Assembly (NCBI GenBank): GCA_000493945.1
Contig: AWNW01000007.1
Coordinates: 9,876 to 55,822 of the forward strand
Direction of reading: 5' to 3'
Source of the DNA: Candidatus Hydrogenedens terephthalaticus JGI OTU-1
GTDB taxonomy: Bacteria > Hydrogenedentota > Hydrogenedentia > Hydrogenedentales > Hydrogenedentaceae
DNA length: 45,947 nucleotides
Positions 17,743-26,498 of the stretch are shown here, in pieces. Below the pieces are notes generated by a model that was not told where the DNA came from, did not search any database, and saw only the letters and a list, made by a program, of their open reading frames with translations. Made by a program: the position numbers and the translations under genes. Numbering within the stretch: position 1 is the stretch's first letter; every line of letters starts with the position of its first letter.

Positions 17743-18117
17743 TCAATCGTGAGTAATTAAAGGCTGGATATTAGTTATAAACTCGTTTATCATATTTAAA
17801 CTATGGGTATAAGGGAATACGCCTGAGTAAATGATTTTTTTTTCGATATTCATTTTGTTTTTATCATTCTCTGTTAATACATAAATAGGTAATTCATAGG
17901 GTATGTGGGAGAAATATCTTATTTCAAAGACCTCTTCATCAGACAATTTTTGTGCTTCTTTATAATCCAAAAATATAATGTCATAATGATTATGGAATAC
18001 ATGTTCTTTTGCCAAATCAATGTTATTTAAATGAGTAATTTCATGTCCCAGGGCTTCTAATTCACTTACTATAGGCTCTGCTAAGATGCTATCGCTTATA
18101 ATTAATATTTTCAACAT
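17743..18117 (-). CDS. Stand-alone receiver-like protein lacking the conserved lysine
   Basis: A 124-residue protein with the (beta/alpha)5 pattern of response regulator receivers. An Asp9 in ISDS and Asp51 in DIIFLDYKEA occupy the metal and phosphoacceptor positions, and VLTEND gives the switch threonine. The usual second acidic residue of the N-terminal pair and the K-P near the C-terminus are missing: the latter position reads VFPYTHS. It may therefore be a degenerate receiver that works without normal phosphorylation. No output domain and no kinase is adjacent. Its stop abuts that of the PagL-like gene with no gap. Confidence 0.6.
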   Translation of the reverse strand: MLKILIISDSILAEPIVSELEALGHEITHLNNIDLAKEHVFHNHYDIIFLDYKEAQKLSDEEVFEIRYFSHIPYELPIYVLTENDKNKMNIEKKIIYSGVFPYTHSLNMINEFITNIQPLITHD

Positions 18118-18174
18118 ACTTTGAATTTTCCTCTTACTTTAATTATACATCAGAAAATTAAAAATATAACACTG

Positions 18175-18202
18175 TTGACAATTAATAAAACTTAAATATA
18201 AA
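18175..18202 (+). promoter_or_regulatory. Sigma70-type promoter for the STN-like secreted protein gene
   Basis: TTGACA at 18175-18180 and TATAAA at 18197-18202 are separated by 16 bases, 38 bases before the ATG at 18241. AAGGA at 18228-18232 supplies the ribosome site. It lies in the divergent gap with the receiver-like gene. Confidence 0.5.
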
Positions 18203-18240
18203 ATATATTTAACTATTTAATTGACATAAGGACTTTTAAT

Positions 18241-18969
18241 ATGAGAAGTAATGTAATGAAAGTATTTGTTGTTATTTTTATACTTCTATTTGTTCCTATA
18301 TATTTATATGGACAACAAAATAATTCAGAAAATAATTCCGATACAGATCCTCCCCCTCCAGTATCAACAGAAGAAGAGACAGGGAGCCAAGCTCCTTCTG
18401 AAAGTGAAGTTGTTCTACCTGGAGATATTATTTATTTTAAATCTGGTAAAAAAATGAGCGGTGTTCAGGTACTTCGGGAACTCCCGGATAAAATAGAAGT
18501 TCAAGTAAGTGAAAATTCTGATCTTCTATTGTTGCCAAGACGATTAATAAAATCTATCGAATACGATAATATAGACCCACTGAAAAATAAAATACAAAGA
18601 GACATTTTATCATCACAAAAACAGGATGAAAATGTTATTCCGGGAGAAGAATTGTCTCAGGAGTTTAATCAAAAAATGAGAACTCCTCTTTCTGATACAG
18701 TTATATCTTATAAAGATGAGGGATTGTTAAAAATTCTTGGTGAATTGACGCAAAAAGTTGGAGTTACTCTTGAAATTGATGAGTCCATACGAACTATTCC
18801 CCCTGAAGAGAGAAAAAAAAGTTTTGAAATCCCTGCAGGAACATCACTCTATAAATTTTTACAAACCGATTTCGCAACAGTATGCCCCAACATTCAAATT
18901 ACATATAAATACGATAAAATATTCATTTCTTTGAAAAATTCGGGCACGAATAACAATAATCCTCAATAA
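18241..18969 (+). CDS. Secreted protein with an STN-like C-terminal domain
   Basis: A 242-residue exported protein. Residues 1-24 are a signal peptide (VVIFILLFVPIYLYG). A low-complexity Asn/Asp/Pro/Ser/Glu linker follows to about residue 60. Residues 60-115 form a small beta domain (PGDIIYFKSGKKMSGVQVL ... LLPRRLIKSIEYD) like the 'conditional switch' repeats of secreted proteins in uncultured phyla. Residues ~155-238 resemble the STN/secretin N0 fold: LLKILGELTQKVGVTLEID, a FEIPAGTSLYKFLQ amphipathic helix and a YKYDKIFISLK end strand. STN domains occur in TonB receptors and secretins, but no barrel or secretin core follows here. An adaptor role in the periplasm is possible; function unknown. 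Confidence 0.65.
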   Translation: MRSNVMKVFVVIFILLFVPIYLYGQQNNSENNSDTDPPPPVSTEEETGSQAPSESEVVLPGDIIYFKSGKKMSGVQVLRELPDKIEVQVSENSDLLLLPRRLIKSIEYDNIDPLKNKIQRDILSSQKQDENVIPGEELSQEFNQKMRTPLSDTVISYKDEGLLKILGELTQKVGVTLEIDESIRTIPPEERKKSFEIPAGTSLYKFLQTDFATVCPNIQITYKYDKIFISLKNSGTNNNNPQ

Positions 18970-18987
18970 AATTTCCCATTGATATTT

Positions 18988-20154
18988 TTATCTTTTTAAT
19001 ATTACTATGCTTTCAATATGTGGTGTATGTGGGAACATATCTATACCGATTGTTTTATCTATTACCCATCCTTTTTGACTTAACTCTTTTATATCACGAC
19101 ACATGTTTACAGTTTCACAAGAAATATATACAATTTTCTTTGATTTCACTTCTTTCAAATAAGGTATTAATTTTTTTGCTCCTATTCTTGGAGGATCAAG
19201 TAAAACAGCATCCCAACTTTCACTCAATAAATATTTCCGCATCACATTTTCATCGCCAACTTTATATTGAAATGTTGTAAATTCGTTTGCAATTTTTATA
19301 GCAACCGGGTCTATATCTATTCCAATGACATATTTTTCTTTTTCTAAATCTATTGTAAAGTTTCCACTACCACAATATAAATCCAGTATTTTCTGGTCAT
19401 TCTTTATAATTTTTTTGACCTCATTTTTTAATATTTTATTAAGTATAAGACTGTTCTGTGAAAAACAACCATTTACAATAGGGACATTGTCATACAAGAA
19501 ACAATCTTCGGAGTTATCTTTTATTATCTTTTTTTGCTGAATATTATTGGTATTAACTATGTATTTATTTATATATGTTGGGTAAAGCATATATTCGTTT
19601 GTATCAGGATTTATTGTTATACATATATCTTCGTTTATATTTTTTCGCAATAACTTTCTTCTTATTGTTTCAATTTCTTTATTTGTTATTACACATTCTG
19701 ATACATCTACTATTTGTTTTGTATGAAACTTATAAAATCCTAAATTTTCACCATCTCCATGGTATATAACCCTTGTTCTATAATGATATTGATTTTTCTT
19801 GTCGTAGATTATTTCTACATTTATTTTCTCCCCTTTTAAGTTTCTTTCGATATTTTCTTCTAATAATTGTTTTTTATATTCAATTTGTTTATCATAATCT
19901 AACATTCCCCACATACAGGCTCCACAATTACCCATTTGTGAACATAATTTTGTTTTCCTGTATGGAGATTCCTTGATTATTTTTTTTATTTCTGCCCATA
20001 CTAAATTTTTCTGTTTTTGAATTGGTTCTATTAAAACAATATCTCCGGGATATGCAAAGGGAATTAGGTGAACTAAACCATTTATCCTTCCTAAACCATA
20101 TCCCCCATTTACGACTTTTTCAATCTCTATCTCTAACAACTTATTTTCTGTCAT
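18988..20154 (-). CDS. rlmD: 23S rRNA (uracil-5)-methyltransferase, RlmD/TrmA family
   Basis: A 388-residue RNA m5U methyltransferase. An N-terminal TRAM/OB segment (EIEIEKVVNGGYGLGR ... FAYPGD) is followed by an iron-sulfur cysteine set CSQMGNCGAC (Cys71, Cys77, Cys80) with a fourth Cys near 153 (VSECVI). The SAM domain has DLYCGSGNFTIDL and LLDPPRIG, and the catalytic cysteine lies in VYISCETVNMCRDI. The subfamily (RlmD U1939, RlmC, TrmA) is not decided by this sequence alone; the cluster and TRAM favour RlmD. Its ATG overlaps the preceding gene's TGA by four bases. The family's QH after the third Cys is replaced by a Trp-containing MWGM. Confidence 0.86.
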   Translation of the reverse strand: MTENKLLEIEIEKVVNGGYGLGRINGLVHLIPFAYPGDIVLIEPIQKQKNLVWAEIKKIIKESPYRKTKLCSQMGNCGACMWGMLDYDKQIEYKKQLLEENIERNLKGEKINVEIIYDKKNQYHYRTRVIYHGDGENLGFYKFHTKQIVDVSECVITNKEIETIRRKLLRKNINEDICITINPDTNEYMLYPTYINKYIVNTNNIQQKKIIKDNSEDCFLYDNVPIVNGCFSQNSLILNKILKNEVKKIIKNDQKILDLYCGSGNFTIDLEKEKYVIGIDIDPVAIKIANEFTTFQYKVGDENVMRKYLLSESWDAVLLDPPRIGAKKLIPYLKEVKSKKIVYISCETVNMCRDIKELSQKGWVIDKTIGIDMFPHTPHIESIVILKR

Positions 20155-20864
20155 TCTTTTTTCTCTTGAAGCATTTTTTCATATTTTTTATGTGCATCTA
20201 TGATTTTATAATGTAGTGTTAAAATTTCATTTTCTGGACAATTATTTATAGGGCAAATATACATTTGTGGTAATTTGATTATAGACTTGCAATCATAACT
20301 AATATTCTTCTGCATTCTTATATAAACAGTTCGTATTCCCGTAGCATCTAAATGTTTAATATTTAAATTTATTCCATATTCATTAAAAAACAGGAGACCA
20401 TTTCTATCTGTTTGAATATATGCAAGTTCTTTATTATTGATACCGACTTCTTTTTTCTTTACATTGTTTATTTCTTTATTAATATTAAAATAAAATGGAA
20501 TAAACTCAATATCTTTTGGCAAAGGAGTATTAGTTAATAATTCACCCTTTATAAAAATAGCAGGGAGGCTATTTAAGGCATAATAAAGCATTCTCAATTG
20601 ATTTTGTTCAAAATAAATTGTTTGTAATATTCCGAAAGAATTTTCATCATAATACTCAGAGAACTCTAAATCGGTAATTTCGTAATCTATTTTTTCACCA
20701 TCTTTATTTCGGAATAAGATATTTATTTCACTTTTTCCAACCCATTCAAAATTCTCCTGTATAGATATAATTGAAACAAGACTTCCTGTTATTAGGTACC
20801 ATGAAATTTTTATATGAGAGGTAATTATTTCTGCTTTAATTCTATCAATACAAGATAAATACAT
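20151..20864 (-). CDS. Conserved-looking protein of unknown function (237 aa)
   Basis: I do not recognise a family. The 237 residues are soluble, with no signal peptide or transmembrane helix, and rich in Ile, Asn, Glu and Lys. The N-terminal ~120 residues alternate beta strands and look like a small beta domain, loosely reminiscent of PilZ-type folds but lacking the R-x3-R and D/N-x-S-x2-G motifs. The C-terminal half has two cysteines close together (CPINNCPEN near 208-213) and ends in a charged helix (AHKKYEKMLQEKKE). GTAAGG just upstream supports the start. It follows the 213-residue coiled-coil gene by 12 bases and overlaps the RNA methyltransferase by four, so it belongs to the opp-containing transcript. 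Confidence 0.6.
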   Translation of the reverse strand: MYLSCIDRIKAEIITSHIKISWYLITGSLVSIISIQENFEWVGKSEINILFRNKDGEKIDYEITDLEFSEYYDENSFGILQTIYFEQNQLRMLYYALNSLPAIFIKGELLTNTPLPKDIEFIPFYFNINKEINNVKKKEVGINNKELAYIQTDRNGLLFFNEYGINLNIKHLDATGIRTVYIRMQKNISYDCKSIIKLPQMYICPINNCPENEILTLHYKIIDAHKKYEKMLQEKKE

Positions 20865-20876
20865 AACCTTACAACA

Positions 20877-21518
20877 CTATACCATTAAATCAATTATAAG
20901 ACCTGCTGGATTATCCAATGAATTTAATAGACCTTGCACAGCATTATCATTTAAGGAATTATCCTCTTCCTTATCATTCCGTTCTTGCTTTAATTTTTCT
21001 ATCTTTTTCAATTCATATTCTATTTCCTTTAATCGTTTTTCAACAACTCTTTTTTCTTCTCCTTCTACATTTCTTAATTTTATCTTCAACATTCTTTGTT
21101 CTGCTTTAAGCAAATTTTCTTTTATTTTCAATGCATTATCTGTTTTTTCTGTGTTTGTGGTTGTATTTGTTTTTTGTTCTTCATTAGGTAAATCTATTAT
21201 TTTTTTCTTTTCTTCTTTTCTTTCTCTTGTGACGATAGTTGTAGTCCCTCCTACCATTGTCAGAAACGACCCATTTTTCCGCAACTTATACTCAGTATTT
21301 AAAAATACTACTTCTTTCCCCTGCATAAGTGCTTCTGCTTTCAACCTCTGTCTGTTTCGTGCTTCTTGGGAAAAAACAGTAAAGGCACTAAGGGAAGCAG
21401 GAGTTGGTGGAGCAACACCGGGTTCACCCGGGTCTAACCTGTAAAAAGTTAATGGGTTATTTATGATATTTGTATTCAGGACATTCATAACATCATCAAT
21501 TATTTTTTCTTTGCACAA
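20877..21518 (-). CDS. Unknown protein with a C-terminal coiled coil (213 aa)
   Basis: Not recognised. The N-terminal ~95 residues include a Pro/Gly-rich stretch (DPGEPGVAPPTPAS) and an alternating segment EVVFLNTEYKLRKNGSFLTM. The middle is a Thr/Asn-rich linker (about 112-125). From about 128 to 192 a highly charged Lys/Glu heptad-like pattern (ENLLKAEQRMLKIKLRN ... RLKEIEYELKKIEKLKQE) predicts a long coiled coil, and the chain ends in a hydrophobic tail (GLIIDLMV). No signal peptide. It lies 39 bases after oppC and 12 before the 237-residue gene, co-directional with both. A structural or adaptor role is plausible but not shown. Confidence 0.55.
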   Translation of the reverse strand: MCKEKIIDDVMNVLNTNIINNPLTFYRLDPGEPGVAPPTPASLSAFTVFSQEARNRQRLKAEALMQGKEVVFLNTEYKLRKNGSFLTMVGGTTTIVTRERKEEKKKIIDLPNEEQKTNTTTNTEKTDNALKIKENLLKAEQRMLKIKLRNVEGEEKRVVEKRLKEIEYELKKIEKLKQERNDKEEDNSLNDNAVQGLLNSLDNPAGLIIDLMV

Positions 21519-21557
21519 TATAATTATAACAAAGATTTTTGCTATTTATTTGATTGT

Positions 21558-22415
21558 TTATCCGATTTTTTCATTTCTTATGTCCTGCAAACTATCCCCT
21601 AATAAATTCAGTAGGAGTAATATAAACACAAAAAAACATCCTGGGAAGAGCAGTAACCATGGATATTCTTCCATTACTTCTACGCCCTCACGGATTAATA
21701 CACCGAGAGAACACATTGGAGGTTGGACACCTAAACCAAGAAAACTTAAAAAAGCCTCCAATAAGATTACCTGAGGTATTGTTAATGTAGTATAGACGAT
21801 AACAATATTTAGTAAATTGGGAATAACATGTTTAAATAGAATACGGGGGGTAGAAAATCCGAGTGCTTTTGCAGAATATACAAATTCCTGTTGCTTAATG
21901 GATAAAACCTTTCCCCGAACAATTCGTGCCATAGTAAGCCATTCCACCGCACCGATGGCTATAAATAAGAGGTAAAAATTTCTGCCAAAAAATGTCATTA
22001 AAATGATTACAAACATAGTGAAGGGCATTGTATACAGAATATCTACGAAATACATCATCCAAGTATCAACCCACCCGCCTATATAACCTGAAATGGAACC
22101 ATAAGTAACCCCAATTAATAATGCAACTACTGTTGCACATAATCCAACCCAGAAAGATATTTTGATACCATAAAGTGTTCTTACAAATAAATCTCTGCCT
22201 AATAAATCTGTTCCGAACCAATGTTCATAGGAAGGTTTTACTGCACCTAATTCAAGATTTTGTTCATCATAAGTAATATTTAGAAATGTAGGAACTATAA
22301 AAGAGGAAAGTATAATAGTAAGTAGTAGTAATAATGCCCATTTTCCTTTTTTATTTAGTTCAGGTGTAATTTTTTTAATTAAAGATTTATATTTACCTAT
22401 TTCATTTATTTTCAT
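21558..22415 (-). CDS. oppC: Oligopeptide ABC transporter permease OppC
   Basis: A 285-residue inner-membrane permease of the Opp/Dpp family, with about six transmembrane helices. The N-terminal signature YEHWFGTDLLGRDLFVRTLYG is diagnostic of the OppC/DppC type, and the coupling-loop EAA motif is at EFVYSAKALGFSTPRILFKH. GLGVQPPMCSLGVLIREG and a final helix complete it. It pairs with OppB directly upstream (two-base gap) and the lipoprotein OppA. The ATPases OppD and OppF are not in this cluster, so the transporter must borrow ATP-binding subunits encoded elsewhere. Confidence 0.93.
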   Translation of the reverse strand: MKINEIGKYKSLIKKITPELNKKGKWALLLLLTIILSSFIVPTFLNITYDEQNLELGAVKPSYEHWFGTDLLGRDLFVRTLYGIKISFWVGLCATVVALLIGVTYGSISGYIGGWVDTWMMYFVDILYTMPFTMFVIILMTFFGRNFYLLFIAIGAVEWLTMARIVRGKVLSIKQQEFVYSAKALGFSTPRILFKHVIPNLLNIVIVYTTLTIPQVILLEAFLSFLGLGVQPPMCSLGVLIREGVEVMEEYPWLLLFPGCFFVFILLLLNLLGDSLQDIRNEKIG

Positions 22416-22417
22416 AT

Positions 22418-23335
22418 TTACTCGTATGAAATCCTTGGGTCAAGGTATCCCTGAATAATGTCTACAATTAAATTAAATATGAGTATCAAAAGTGCATAGA
22501 CAAAAACGATACCAATTATCATCGTATAATCACGGTTAAAGGTTGCTTCAACAAATTCTCGACCCAAACCGGGAATTTGAAAGATAGTCTCAACAACAAA
22601 TGAACCTGTCAGAAGACCTGCTGTGGCAGGACCCAAGAATGTTACTAAGGGTTGTAATGCTCCTTTTAATGCATGAATTAATAACACTCTTTTTCCAGAA
22701 GCACCTTTTGAGATGGCTGTTCTTATATAGTCTTTTTTCATTACTTCTATTATTCCAGAACGCATAATGCGTGTAATATAGGCAGAATATACAAATCCTA
22801 ATGAAATAGAAGGTAATATTTTTTGTTGGGGAAAATCCCATCCCGCCACAGGAAGTATTTCCCAATTTAGTGCGAATATAAATACCAATACAGGTCCTAT
22901 AACAAAGGCAGGTATACATATTCCCAAGACAGCAAAGTGAGTAAGAAAAGTGTCTACCCATGTGTTCTGGTAAAATGCAGATACTATTCCGCATAAGCAA
23001 CCCACAAAAAGTGCAAAAATTAAACTATATACGCCCAATTCAATAGATATTGGAAGACGCATTAAAATCCATTCTCGAATCGTATAACTCGGTTTGCGAA
23101 AAGAAGGACCGAAATCAAAGTGAATAACTCCGTATAAATATCTAAAATATTGTTTTATTAGGGGTTCATCCAGATGGTAATATTTTTCTAAACTCCGTTG
23201 AACTTCCTCAGGGACATTTTTATCTCTATCAAATGGGCCTCCTGGTGCTAAACGGACCAGAAAGAAAGTAAGTGTAATTATGGCTAACAATATGGGAATA
23301 AAAAGCAATGTTTTTCTAAGTAAATATCTTCTCAT
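22418..23335 (-). CDS. oppB: Oligopeptide ABC transporter permease OppB
   Basis: A 305-residue Opp/Dpp permease with six transmembrane helices. It starts with the family's RRYLLRKTLLFIPILLAIITL helix and the VRLAPGGPFD motif of OppB. DYIRTAISKGASGKRVLLIH is the EAA coupling loop, and the C-terminus GLGREFVEATFNRDYTMI is the usual OppB ending before the last helix. It is 16 bases downstream of oppA. Together with OppC it would form the membrane channel for peptides or other substrates delivered by OppA. Confidence 0.94.
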   Translation of the reverse strand: MRRYLLRKTLLFIPILLAIITLTFFLVRLAPGGPFDRDKNVPEEVQRSLEKYYHLDEPLIKQYFRYLYGVIHFDFGPSFRKPSYTIREWILMRLPISIELGVYSLIFALFVGCLCGIVSAFYQNTWVDTFLTHFAVLGICIPAFVIGPVLVFIFALNWEILPVAGWDFPQQKILPSISLGFVYSAYITRIMRSGIIEVMKKDYIRTAISKGASGKRVLLIHALKGALQPLVTFLGPATAGLLTGSFVVETIFQIPGLGREFVEATFNRDYTMIIGIVFVYALLILIFNLIVDIIQGYLDPRISYE

Positions 23336-23351
23336 TGTTATTCTTTTTGGA

Positions 23352-24962
23352 TTAATTGGAAGAGTTTTTTATCTTTAATTCTTGCCATCGGATATAGCCA
23401 AGTACATTGGGATTAAAATTCTCTACTCTTGATGAAATCAACATTTTCCAAGTGTAGAAGTAAATTGGTATTATCGGCAACTCATCTAATAATATTTTTT
23501 CGGCTTGAAACATAAGTTCATTTCTTTTTGTTTCATCGGCTTCTCTATATGCTTGTTCCACAAGAATATCATACTGTTTATTTTCCCATCCTGTTCTATT
23601 ATTACCGCTATAACTTAAAAAGCATTCGAGAAAATTTATGGGGTCAAGAAAGTCGGCAATCCATGCGGAACGAGCAATCTGATAGTCTAATTGATTCATC
23701 GAAGAAAGATACACTTTCCAGTCCTGGTTTAATAGTTTTACATCTATATTTAAATGTTTTTTCCACATTCTTTGAATAGATTCCGCAATGAGTTTGTGGG
23801 CTTCCGAAGTATTAAAAAGAATTTCAATTGTCGGGAAATTTTTCCCATCTGGATAACCTGCTTCTGCGAGTAATTGTTTGGCATATACCGGGTTATAAAC
23901 AATATCTTGCGGGGATTTATAAATACCGATACCATCTGGGACATAATACAATGCCGGTTGTTCTCCGCCTTTCAAAACAAATTCTGTAATTTGTTTTCGG
24001 TCTATCGAATACGCCAGTGCTTTTCTTACTAAAGGATTACTTAACACTGGATGTTTTACATTTATTCGATAGTAATATACCCCGATATATGGGTGAAGAA
24101 CTAATGATTTAGGTTTGTTGATTTTATAATATTCTAATTTTCTCAAAGGAATTGTGCTTGTTAAATCTAAGTAACCTATTCGGAAAAGGCGTTCTTCCGT
24201 CATCTGGTTATCAATGGGATAGAAGGAGATATTTTCAATAGAAACATTATTTTTATTCCAATAATACGGGTTCTTTTTAACTCGTATTATCTTATTGGGT
24301 GTCCATTCTTCTAATTGATAGGGACCGTTGCTTACATGATTACCTGTATGTGTCCATGGATTATTTCTTTCATTTATAACACCGTATTTTTCTACTGTTT
24401 TTTTATGTATGGGATACCATATATTATGAACCTGCATTGTTAAAAAATATGCTGTAGGATATTCCAATTCTACTTTTAGCGTATGTTCATCAATAGCCCC
24501 AACACCCACATCTGAAAAATTTTTTATTTGACCCTCATAATATTTTTTTGCATTCTTTATACAAAAAAGAAGGTAGGCATATTCTGATGATAATTTCGGA
24601 GAAAGTATTCTTTCCCATGAATTGATAAAATCTTGGGAAACAACAGGGTCTCCATTTGACCAATATGCATTTTCTCTTATATAGAAAGTATAAATTTTTT
24701 TATCGTCAGAAATATTCCATTTTTCGGCTACTGCAGGTATCGGCTCTAATGTTTTTGGGTCAAGGGATGTTAAACCTTCAAAAAGTGCACTTAAAATACG
24801 ATGTTCGGTTACACCTGAAACTGTTGCGGGGTCTAAATCCTGCACCTCTGCCCCATTCCCTATGAATAATTCATTTGCGTTTTCTGATTTATAAGATGAA
24901 CAAGAGAGATAAAATACAGAAAGTAGTATTATTAAACATATTTTGTATTTTTCATTGTGCAT
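23352..24962 (-). CDS. oppA: Peptide-binding lipoprotein OppA (SBP family 5)
   Basis: A 536-residue extracytoplasmic solute-binding protein. A lipoprotein signal (LLSVFYLSC, Cys21) anchors it. GNGAEVQDLDPATVSGVTEHRI and LFEGLTSLDPKTLEPIPAVAEKW are the family 5 opening; NPLVRKALAYSIDRK and FLSYSGNNRTGWENKQYD continue it, and TYYLFCIKNA-like hinge regions lie between. It would capture peptides for OppBC. Family 5 proteins also bind nickel, sugars and cell-wall peptides; the rhamnulokinase upstream makes a carbohydrate substrate conceivable, but the sequence looks like a regular OppA. Confidence 0.93.
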   Translation of the reverse strand: MHNEKYKICLIILLSVFYLSCSSYKSENANELFIGNGAEVQDLDPATVSGVTEHRILSALFEGLTSLDPKTLEPIPAVAEKWNISDDKKIYTFYIRENAYWSNGDPVVSQDFINSWERILSPKLSSEYAYLLFCIKNAKKYYEGQIKNFSDVGVGAIDEHTLKVELEYPTAYFLTMQVHNIWYPIHKKTVEKYGVINERNNPWTHTGNHVSNGPYQLEEWTPNKIIRVKKNPYYWNKNNVSIENISFYPIDNQMTEERLFRIGYLDLTSTIPLRKLEYYKINKPKSLVLHPYIGVYYYRINVKHPVLSNPLVRKALAYSIDRKQITEFVLKGGEQPALYYVPDGIGIYKSPQDIVYNPVYAKQLLAEAGYPDGKNFPTIEILFNTSEAHKLIAESIQRMWKKHLNIDVKLLNQDWKVYLSSMNQLDYQIARSAWIADFLDPINFLECFLSYSGNNRTGWENKQYDILVEQAYREADETKRNELMFQAEKILLDELPIIPIYFYTWKMLISSRVENFNPNVLGYIRWQELKIKNSSN

Positions 24963-24971
24963 TTTGTTTGT

Positions 24972-26441
24972 TTATTTGTCCCATTTATCCCATGGTGTCG
25001 GATTTATCGGTTTATACTCTTCGAGTATAAAGGAATTGGCAATAACTTCTCGTATTTCCTGGGGTGATTTTATGGCTCCGACGGCTAATGCTTGAACACC
25101 GATATTGCCCAACACAGTTGCTTCTATGGGACCTGCTATAACAGGGATATTACATGCATCTGAAGTCATTTGACAAAGAAGTTTGTTTTGTACACCACCA
25201 CCAACAACATGGAGTTTTTTAATTTCATAATTTAGTAGTTTATTTAAAGATTTAATGGTTTGCCGATAATTTAAGGCTAAACTTTCAAGGGCACATCGAA
25301 CAATTTCCCCTTTCGTTTTAGGAATAGAAAATCCTAATTCGTCGCAGATTGTTTGTATGGCTTTTGGCATATTTTCAGGAGCCAATAGCCTTGGTTCATT
25401 TACCGGGATAAGAGCCTTAAAAGGTTCTGCTTCTTCTGCCTCTTTTGTCAATTGGTCATACGAAATTTGGAAACCTTCTCGTTCCCAGATTCTTCTGCAC
25501 TCTTGAACAAGCCATAATCCAAATATATTTTTTAAGTAGCGAATCTTGTTTCCTACACCTCCTTCATTTGTAAATCCTGCTTCCATACTTTCTTTTGTAA
25601 TATTGGGTTCGCTGAGTTCTGTACCTAGTAATGACCATGTGCCACTGGATAAGTATGCCCAGGGTTCGGATGTATCTGTAATGGGGATAGCAGAAACGGC
25701 ACATGCGGTATCATGTGTTGCAGGAGCGATAACAGGGGTTTCTGGAGAAATGCCTGTGTAATGGGCAATTTCGGGTAATAATCCCCCTAATATTGTTCCG
25801 GGGGGAACAATCTTTTCTAATATATTTTCAGGGATTGAAAATTTCTGTATTAATTCCTTGCTCCAATTTCTTTGTTTTGCATCCAACATTTGTGTAGTAG
25901 ATGCATTTGTATATTCACAGGAACGAACTCCGCTTAATAAATAGCCGAATAAATCTCCCATTAATAGAAGTGAATCGGCTATTTTCAAGAAAGGTGATTT
26001 TGTTTTTATTAAACTTAGGATTTGAAATAATGAATTGAATGGTAAAAATTGTATTCCAGTGATTTTGTATATATCATCTTTTGGGACGATTGAGAAGGCA
26101 TATTCCATCATATCCTGCGTTCGTTTATCTCTGTAATGAACAGGATTGGCAATTACGGAGCCATCTTCTGCAATTAACCCAAAATCAACTCCCCAGGTAT
26201 CAACGCCAATGCCATCTAAATCTGATGTATATTCTTTTGCACACTTTCGTAATGCAAAACACATTTCCTCATAGATGCGTGCTAAATCCCATTGGCGAAC
26301 ACCTAACATTATTAAGCCTTCGGTTCTGAAACGATGAATTACCTGCAAATCTATTTTGTGGTCTTTTAATGTTCCTAACACTGCCCTTCCACTTTCAGCA
26401 CCTAAATCAAATGCCAAAAATTGGTATACTTTTTTGCTCAT
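24972..26441 (-). CDS. rhaB: Rhamnulokinase
   Basis: A 489-residue FGGY-family kinase, the usual RhaB length, which phosphorylates L-rhamnulose to L-rhamnulose 1-phosphate. The N-terminal FDLGAESGRAVLGTL and DGIGVDTWGVDFGL, then YRDKRTQDMM, are the RhaB pattern, and APATHDTACAVSAIP and YLSSGTWSLLG continue the ATPase core. It lies 57 bases after the alcohol dehydrogenase and nine before oppA, so it is likely in one transcript with them. No rhamnose isomerase or aldolase (RhaA, RhaD) is in the window. The 57-base gap contains a loose TATGAAT/ATTCATA inverted repeat at 26460-26466 and 26489-26495. Confidence 0.9.
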   Translation of the reverse strand: MSKKVYQFLAFDLGAESGRAVLGTLKDHKIDLQVIHRFRTEGLIMLGVRQWDLARIYEEMCFALRKCAKEYTSDLDGIGVDTWGVDFGLIAEDGSVIANPVHYRDKRTQDMMEYAFSIVPKDDIYKITGIQFLPFNSLFQILSLIKTKSPFLKIADSLLLMGDLFGYLLSGVRSCEYTNASTTQMLDAKQRNWSKELIQKFSIPENILEKIVPPGTILGGLLPEIAHYTGISPETPVIAPATHDTACAVSAIPITDTSEPWAYLSSGTWSLLGTELSEPNITKESMEAGFTNEGGVGNKIRYLKNIFGLWLVQECRRIWEREGFQISYDQLTKEAEEAEPFKALIPVNEPRLLAPENMPKAIQTICDELGFSIPKTKGEIVRCALESLALNYRQTIKSLNKLLNYEIKKLHVVGGGVQNKLLCQMTSDACNIPVIAGPIEATVLGNIGVQALAVGAIKSPQEIREVIANSFILEEYKPINPTPWDKWDK

Positions 26442-26498
26442 CTTATATGTCCTTTCTTTTATGAATATATATTATGTCTTTTTATTGTATTCATAATT

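Noticed and set aside
19020..20216. Several open frames on the plus strand opposite the RNA methyltransferase
   Set aside because: They are short, Leu/Phe/Tyr-biased antisense shadows of an A+T-rich gene with clear motifs; none has its own ribosome site or family.
26460..26495. TATGAAT/ATTCATA inverted repeat before rhaB as an operator or terminator
   Set aside because: The arms are seven bases of A+T only with a 22-base loop; such pairs are expected by chance here.
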